DNA of 64,000 nt. It comes from an uncultured Paracoccaceae bacterium. GTDB taxonomy: Bacteria > Pseudomonadota > Alphaproteobacteria > Rhodobacterales > Rhodobacteraceae. The notes beneath the pieces were generated by a model, which was not told the origin of the DNA, searched no databases, and saw only the letters and a list, made by a program, of their open reading frames with translations. The DNA lies in contig CANMTD010000002.1 of assembly GCA_947500775.1 (NCBI GenBank), positions 868,001-932,000 of the forward strand, in the 5' to 3' direction. This document shows positions 59,427 to 64,000 of the stretch, one piece after another; position 1 is the stretch's first letter, and each line of letters opens with the position of its first letter. Both the position numbers and the translations under genes were made by a program.

Positions 59427-60537
59427 CCGGCGTTGACGACCGCACCCAGCGGTGCATCACATCGCCACCGATCACCGTGGCCTCGACCAGATCAAACCGC
59501 GGCGCCTCGGCCAGACGGTCCAGCCCCAGCGCGCCCAGCGATGGGGTGCCTTCGGCCCCGATGGCCAGCCCGGCGGTGAACCCCACCAGTTGATCGACCA
59601 GCCCGGCCTGCAGGAACGATGCGGCCAGCGCGCCCCCGCCTTCGCAAAAGACCCGCGTCAGCCCCTGCGCCGCCAAGACCTGTAATACCGCCAGCGGGTC
59701 CAACTGCCGCGCGCCACCCAAAGCCACGGGAAACAGTTGCGCGCCGCGCATCCGCCAGGCGGCGGCCCGATCCGGGGCCGCATCCTCGCCATGGCAAATC
59801 CAGACCGGGACGTCCTTCGCCGTGCGCGCCAGATGGCCTTCCAGCGGCAGGTCAAGCCGGCGGCTGCACACCACCCGCACCGGGTTTTGCCGCCGCCCCA
59901 TGCCGCGCACCGTCAATTGCGGATCATCCGCCCGCGCGGTGCCGCCGCCGACCATGACCGCATCGTGACAGGCCCGCATCGCATGGACCCGGTGGCGGGC
60001 CTCCGGCCCCGTGATCCACTGGCTGTCGCCCGCAGCGGTGGCGATCCGCCCATCAAAGGAACTGGCCAGTTTCAGGGTCACCATCGGGCGCCCTTCGGTC
60101 CGGTTCAGCAGAAATCCGCAATGATCCGCGCGGGCCTGATCGGCCAGAACCCCGGTCGTGACCGCAACCCCGGCCGCGCGCAGAATGCGGTGCCCGCCAT
60201 CGGCCACCCGCGGATCGGGGTCGACCAGCGCCGTCACAACCCGCGCGACCCCCGCCCCGACCAAAGCATCAGCACAGGGCGGCGTTTTTCCGTGATGCGC
60301 GCAAGGTTCTAGCGAGACATAGGCCGTGGCCCCACGCGCGGCACCGCCCGCTTGGGCCAGCGCGACGACCTCGGCATGCGGACGCCCCCCGGGGTGGGTC
60401 CAGCCACGCCCGACGATCCGACCATCCTTGACGATGACACAGCCAACGGCGGGATTGGGCCAGCACAGCCCCATCCCCCTGCGCCCCAACGACAGCGCAA
60501 GCGCCATAAAGCGCTGGTCCGCTGCGGTCTGGTTCAC
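59413..60537 (-). CDS. ribD: Bifunctional diaminohydroxyphosphoribosylaminopyrimidine deaminase / 5-amino-6-(5-phosphoribosylamino)uracil reductase
   Basis: The 374-residue enzyme carries both middle steps of riboflavin synthesis. The deaminase half has the zinc motif [11 protein letters not shown] near residue 54 and [15 protein letters not shown] near 78-92. The reductase half has [22 protein letters not shown] near 155-176, [17 protein letters not shown] near 196, and [12 protein letters not shown] near 300. It is preceded by nrdR with a 4-nt overlap, the classical arrangement. It is separated from ribE by capsule genes on the other strand. Confidence 0.95.
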   Translation of the reverse strand: MNQTAADQRFMALALSLGRRGMGLCWPNPAVGCVIVKDGRIVGRGWTHPGGRPHAEVVALAQAGGAARGATAYVSLEPCAHHGKTPPCADALVGAGVARVVTALVDPDPRVADGGHRILRAAGVAVTTGVLADQARADHCGFLLNRTEGRPMVTLKLASSFDGRIATAAGDSQWITGPEARHRVHAMRACHDAVMVGGGTARADDPQLTVRGMGRRQNPVRVVCSRRLDLPLEGHLARTAKDVPVWICHGEDAAPDRAAAWRMRGAQLFPVALGGARQLDPLAVLQVLAAQGLTRVFCEGGGALAASFLQAGLVDQLVGFTAGLAIGAEGTPSLGALGLDRLAEAPRFDLVEATVIGGDVMHRWVRSSTPVRPA

Positions 60538-61001
60538 TCTTCCGCGGGGCCGGGTGGGCGCAATTCGTGGACGAAATCTTCGAAATCATCCGCCGCCTGA
60601 AAATTCTTGTAAACGCTGGCAAAGCGCACATAGGCCACGGTGTCGATCCGGGCCAAAGCCTCCATCACGATCTCGCCGATGACCTTTGACGGGATGTCGG
60701 TTTCCCCCAGGCTTTCCAACCGTCGCACGATGCCGGAAATCATCTGGTCCATCCGTTCGGGTTCAACCGGGCGTTTCTGCAGGGCGATCCGGATCGAACG
60801 TTCCAGCTTGTCGCGGTCGAAATCTTCGCGGCGACCGTTTGATTTAACAACGACCAGATCACGCAGTTGCACGCGCTCATAGGTGGTAAAACGACCTCCG
60901 CAGGCCGGACAGAACCGCCGCCGCCGAATGGCAACGTGATCTTCTGCGGGACGCGAATCTTTTACCTGCGTATCGACATTTCCACAAAACGGGCAGCGCA
61001 T
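60534..61001 (-). CDS. nrdR: Transcriptional repressor NrdR
   Basis: The 155-residue protein starts MRCPFCGN, with a zinc ribbon formed by Cys at 3, 6, 31 and 34 ([15 protein letters not shown]). An ATP-cone follows from about residue 49 ([20 protein letters not shown]), which senses ATP/dATP. NrdR represses ribonucleotide reductase genes through NrdR boxes. It overlaps ribD by 4 nt and is the first gene of this minus-strand unit. Confidence 0.95.
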   Translation of the reverse strand: MRCPFCGNVDTQVKDSRPAEDHVAIRRRRFCPACGGRFTTYERVQLRDLVVVKSNGRREDFDRDKLERSIRIALQKRPVEPERMDQMISGIVRRLESLGETDIPSKVIGEIVMEALARIDTVAYVRFASVYKNFQAADDFEDFVHELRPPGPAEE

Positions 61002-61196
61002 TGCCTCTCCCTTGATCCTGAGCCTGAGTTATCCACAGCCACTATAGGTCAGCCGCGAGGGCTTGGGTAGAGGGGAATTGTTCCCACCAGATACTGAAAC
61101 CACACCCTGAAATGCGTCATCCCCGGGATTTCTCCCCCTGAGAGGCCTATGAGAATGGGATAGTCAGACACCACCATAATGTTTCAGGAGAATGAC

Positions 61197-61400
61197 ATGA
61201 GCGTAGCACGCGTAACCGAGATTTCCGCAACCTCGAAGAAAAGCTTTGACGATGCCGTCGAAAATGGCGTCGCCCGCGCCTCGAAAACCCTGCGCGGCGT
61301 CACCGGCGCCTGGGTCAAGGAACAGAAGGTTTCGGTCGAAGACGGCAAGATCACGTCCTATCAGGTGAACATGATGGTCACCTTCGTTCTGGACGACTGA
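61197..61400 (+). CDS. Dodecin (flavin-binding small protein)
   Basis: The 67-residue protein has the dodecin pattern RVTEISATSKKSFDDAV near residues 5-21, LRGVTGAWVKEQKV with the aromatic flavin-stacking Trp, and SYQVNMMVTFVLD at the end. It forms a hollow dodecamer that stores riboflavin or FMN, fitting next to the riboflavin cluster. CAGGAG precedes the ATG at 61197. It is monocistronic and divergent from nrdR. Confidence 0.93.
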   Translation: MSVARVTEISATSKKSFDDAVENGVARASKTLRGVTGAWVKEQKVSVEDGKITSYQVNMMVTFVLDD

Positions 61401-61403
61401 TCC

Positions 61404-61820
61404 CTACCCCAGATGCGCCGCCACCTGCCGGCTGTGCGGCGCATTCCTGTGTTCGAACAGGTAAACCCCCTGCCATGTGCCCAATTGAGGCCGCCCGTCC
61501 AGCACGGGAATGGACAGGCTGACCGGCAACATCGCCGCCTTGATATGGGCGGGCATGTCATCGGGCCCTTCATGGGTATGGGTCAGATAGCCCATGCCGG
61601 GATCGGTGGTCGGCGGCACCAGCCGGTGAAAGAAATTTCGCAGATCGACCTGCACGTCCGGATCGGCGTTTTCCTGTATCAGCAGGCTGCACGATGTATG
61701 GCGGACAAACAACGTCAACAGCCCGTCCCCCTGCACCCAATCGCTGAGCTGACGGGTAAATTCGTACAGGCCGGGACCGGCGGTCGAAATGGTGAACCGT
61801 GTTTGCATCGCTGTATTCAT
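61404..61820 (-). CDS. YjbQ-family protein (secondary thiamine-phosphate synthase-like)
   Basis: The 138-residue protein has the YjbQ domain: FVRHTSCSLLIQENADPDVQVDL near residues 38-60, GMGYLTHTHEGPDDMPAHI near 75-93, and LGTWQGVYLFEHR near 113-125. E. coli YjbQ shows weak thiamine phosphate synthase activity, and the real role is uncertain. Start could be ATG 61820 or 61808; the upstream open sequence is not supported. It converges on dodecin with a 3-nt gap. Confidence 0.85.
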   Translation of the reverse strand: MNTAMQTRFTISTAGPGLYEFTRQLSDWVQGDGLLTLFVRHTSCSLLIQENADPDVQVDLRNFFHRLVPPTTDPGMGYLTHTHEGPDDMPAHIKAAMLPVSLSIPVLDGRPQLGTWQGVYLFEHRNAPHSRQVAAHLG

Positions 61821-62003
61821 CCTTGCCTTGCGCCGTTTTCCGACACCCGCACCATATAAGATAGTATATTGCGCGGACAAAAACGGCCCCGCCACCGCGC
61901 CTTTCTGATCAAGTATTCCGGAAACCGGAATTGCGCACTTGGCCTGCGCGCAATTATGGCGCATAGGTAGCTCATATAACTACTTTAAGCATTACAATAG
62001 GCG

Positions 62004-63011
62004 ATGATTATGGTTGCATTGCATGGGCTTGTCGGAATTTCGATGGTCAAGAACGAAGCCGATATTATTGAACCCATGATCCGGCACAACCTGCGCTATC
62101 TTGACAGCCTCGTTGTGATCGACAACAGCAGCAACGACCAAACGCAGGCGACCATAAAGGCCATGTGCACAGAATATCCGGACCGCCTGTTCCTGCGGCA
62201 GGATTCTAGTGTCGGGTACCCTCAGCAACAAATTCTGAACGATCTGATCACGGACCTGGCGTCGGACAACGGCATCGTCTGTTTTGTGCCCCTGGATGCG
62301 GATGAACTGATCCGCGCTGATCGTGACCTTTTCAGGGAAACATTGCTTAACGAAGAAAGGCCCATACGGTTCCCCTGGGTGACCTTTGTGCCAACGCCCG
62401 ACGATGAACCGGGCCAGGAAAATCCCGTCCGCAGGATTACGCATCGGCGATGCGAGGAACCCAAACAACGGTACAAAACGACCTTTCCGACAGCCCTGGT
62501 TGGCAAGGCCGAATTGAAACCGGGCAGCCATGGGCTGATCCCCAAAAACCGTCCGGGGAAAGGGGTGCGCGGGTTGTTTTCCCGAAAACGAAAGCGAAAG
62601 CTTGATCTGAAGCCGCGAACCGTTGAGGGGCTGAGCCTGGCCCACTACCCGGTACGCAGCAAGGAACAGCTTTTGGCGAAGGTCGTGATCGGCGCTTTGA
62701 ACATGCGCCTGCGCACCGGGGGAAAGACGGCGGAAGGCTTTCAATGGCATGAACTGGCGCAAAGCATCATGGAAAGGCGGGGGATGACAGATGAAGAATT
62801 CTATTACACCGCCAAACACTATGCCGACGCGCCGCCGATTTCGCTGGTCCATGATCCGTTGACAATGGAACAGGCCGACCTGATCTTGCGCTACCCTGCC
62901 GAAGATCCCGCGCAGCTATCGTTCAAATTGATGGGCTTTGCCAGCGACTGTGTCGACGCCTTCAGATCGTACCAGCAAAGCGGCAAGCAAGGGGCCGCAA
63001 GCCGTCTGTGA
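62004..63011 (+). CDS. Family-2-type glycosyltransferase
   Basis: The 335-residue protein starts GISMVKNEADIIEPMIRHNLRYLDSLVVIDNSS, the usual GT2 nucleotide-sugar domain. A DxD-like VPLDADELI lies near residue 95, for the metal. The middle is basic (GLFSRKRKRKLDLKPR). There is no signal peptide or clear membrane helix, so it is cytosolic or peripheral. The sugar and acceptor are unknown. It is isolated in the window, without other glycan genes beside it. Confidence 0.85.
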   Translation: MIMVALHGLVGISMVKNEADIIEPMIRHNLRYLDSLVVIDNSSNDQTQATIKAMCTEYPDRLFLRQDSSVGYPQQQILNDLITDLASDNGIVCFVPLDADELIRADRDLFRETLLNEERPIRFPWVTFVPTPDDEPGQENPVRRITHRRCEEPKQRYKTTFPTALVGKAELKPGSHGLIPKNRPGKGVRGLFSRKRKRKLDLKPRTVEGLSLAHYPVRSKEQLLAKVVIGALNMRLRTGGKTAEGFQWHELAQSIMERRGMTDEEFYYTAKHYADAPPISLVHDPLTMEQADLILRYPAEDPAQLSFKLMGFASDCVDAFRSYQQSGKQGAASRL

Positions 63012-63087
63012 CAGACGCATGCTGACCAGGCCAATGCGCGACGATCTGCCGTGATCGAAACCATCACCTGCCGCCCAAGGGCTGCTG

Positions 63088-63570
63088 TCAGAAACCGCCT
63101 ATGGCGAACACGATGGCTGGCAGCGTCTCGCAATACTGCCGGGCGTGGGCCATCAAATAGTTTTCGCCCACATCCGAAATGCTGAGGCTGTAGTCGCTTT
63201 CGGGGCGTGCATCGGCGGCGGCCAGAATATCCTCATCCGGCACCACCGTGAAAACGATGCTTTTGCTGCCCGGCCGGCGCACGCTTGGGCCATTCGGTTT
63301 GACGATATATATCCGCCGGTTCGGCAACATCCCCAACGCGCGGTCAACATATTCCCCGGCAGCGCACCAATAGTGCGAAGACGTATCACCCGCGCGTTTG
63401 ATCACCTCAAACTGCCCCGGAACGATAGCGTCCCCCAAGATATGATTGCCCAGAAACGTCCTGTAATTCGGCATGACCCCCGGCGGGTCGACGGGCGTTG
63501 GCGGCGGCCCGCAGGCCACCATGACGGCCAACGCCGACATCAGGACAAACAGGCGCGGTTTATTGATCAA
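63088..63570 (-). CDS. Putative lipoprotein, hypothetical
   Basis: The 160-residue protein starts at TTG (63570), overlapping the end of rpoD by 11 nt. Its signal [19 protein letters not shown] has a basic N-region, a hydrophobic core and a lipobox ending at Cys 20, followed by a Pro-rich linker ([11 protein letters not shown]). The body contains [14 protein letters not shown] and [13 protein letters not shown] with further cysteines. No family is recognised. An internal ATG at 63540 would lose the basic N-region, so the TTG is favoured. Confidence 0.72.
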   Translation of the reverse strand: MINKPRLFVLMSALAVMVACGPPPTPVDPPGVMPNYRTFLGNHILGDAIVPGQFEVIKRAGDTSSHYWCAAGEYVDRALGMLPNRRIYIVKPNGPSVRRPGSKSIVFTVVPDEDILAAADARPESDYSLSISDVGENYLMAHARQYCETLPAIVFAIGGF

Positions 63571-64000
63571 GGAAGCTCCGCAACTTGCGGCTGCGGCTGG
63601 GGTGTTTCAGCTTGCGCAGCGCCTTGGCTTCGATCTGGCGGATCCGTTCGCGGGTCACGCTGAACTGCTGGCCGACCTCTTCCAACGTGTGGTCGGTATT
63701 CATGCCGATGCCGAACCGCATCCGCAGAACCCGTTCTTCGCGCGGTGTCAGGCTGGCCAGAACGCGGGTCGTGGTTTCCTTCAGGTTTTCCTGAATGGCG
63801 CTGTCCAGCGGCAGGATCGCGTTCTTGTCTTCGATGAAATCGCCCAGCTGGCTGTCTTCTTCGTCGCCGATCGGGGTTTCCAGCGAAATCGGCTCCTTGG
63901 CGATCTTCATCACCTTGCGAACCTTTTCCAAAGGCATCTGCAGCTTTTCGGCCAGTTCCTCGGGCGTGGGTTCGCGGCCGATTTCATGCAGCATCTGGCG
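63560..64000 (-). CDS. rpoD: RNA polymerase primary sigma factor RpoD, C-terminal part
   Basis: The visible 146 residues are the end of sigma-70: regions 3.0-3.2 ([41 protein letters not shown]) and region 4 ([39 protein letters not shown]) with the -35-recognising helix. They end [15 protein letters not shown]. The N-terminus lies beyond the right edge of the window. A small lipoprotein gene overlaps its stop. Confidence 0.96.
   Translation of the reverse strand, partial: RQMLHEIGREPTPEELAEKLQMPLEKVRKVMKIAKEPISLETPIGDEEDSQLGDFIEDKNAILPLDSAIQENLKETTTRVLASLTPREERVLRMRFGIGMNTDHTLEEVGQQFSVTRERIRQIEAKALRKLKHPSRSRKLRSFLDQ

Noticed and set aside
63003-63015. Terminator after the glycosyltransferase gene
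   Set aside because: A short CGTCTG/CAGACG stem overlaps the stop but has no T-run and only six pairs.

Overview
The window looks like a chromosomal segment of a marine-type Rhodobacterales (Roseobacter-group) alphaproteobacterium. This rests on high GC, a CarD/FdxA/S4/Suv3-like helicase run, RpoH and RpoD, an MmcB protein, an nrdR-ribD...ribE...ribB-ribH-nusB arrangement, DUF6476- and DUF6324-like small proteins, a tRNA-His without an encoded G at -1 and with A73, and a VPLPA/PEP-CTERM-like sorting tail. It contains no rRNA, no CRISPR array and no recognisable transposase.

Layout. 1-9.1 kb is a metabolic cluster: pyruvate/acetoin-dehydrogenase-type E1 alpha and acetyl-CoA synthetase on the minus strand, then a PRPP-synthetase paralogue, an aminoglycoside-phosphotransferase-like protein, an alpha/beta hydrolase, a phosphoribosyltransferase and a Ca2+-type P-ATPase. 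Both divergent promoter regions carry FNR-type boxes (TTGAT-N4-ATCAA, one perfect and two with one mismatch), so the cluster reads as an oxygen-regulated (FnrL-type) unit. 9.3-13.0 kb holds a LysR regulator, a pair of half-permeases, a CoA-binding protein, a zinc-ribbon protein and rlmB.

13.15-20.19 kb is the most unusual part. A tRNA-Tyr gene is followed by a three-gene operon encoding large soluble, helix-rich proteins of 349, 814 and 949 aa that I cannot assign to a family. A 19-bp near-copy (18/19) of the tRNA-Tyr 3' end closes the segment at 20,167-20,185. This is the layout of a tRNA-targeted genomic island, although no integrase is present. The third protein has glycine/alanine-rich hydrophobic stretches that could insert in membranes.

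20.3-41.3 kb is mostly core genome: metY, a SIMPL protein, a GspL/PilM-to-PilP-like membrane protein, a KefB-type antiporter, carD, fdxA, an Hsp15-like protein, a Suv3-like helicase, TPR, SCP2 and lipase genes, pepF, host-attachment-like and Gfo/Idh genes, rpoH, a RluD-type pseudouridine synthase, small DUF proteins, a GNAT protein and tRNA-His. 41.3-48.9 kb holds a CDP-alcohol phosphatidyltransferase, an SH3-like/metallo-beta-lactamase (ComEC-like) protein, mmcB, an ArsR-SRPBCC pair with twin operators, a probable 6S RNA, a duplicated-motif small protein, and a LysR/Rieske oxygenase/MOSC group.

49-61 kb is the riboflavin/nusB/nrdR region on the minus strand. It is interrupted by plus-strand cell-surface genes: a PAP2 phosphatase, KpsS, a Wza/KpsD-like export lipoprotein, KpsC and a secreted protein with a CTERM-like tail. 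61.2-64 kb has dodecin, a YjbQ protein, a family-2 glycosyltransferase, a lipoprotein and the 3' part of rpoD. All family calls come from reading motifs; no database search was run.
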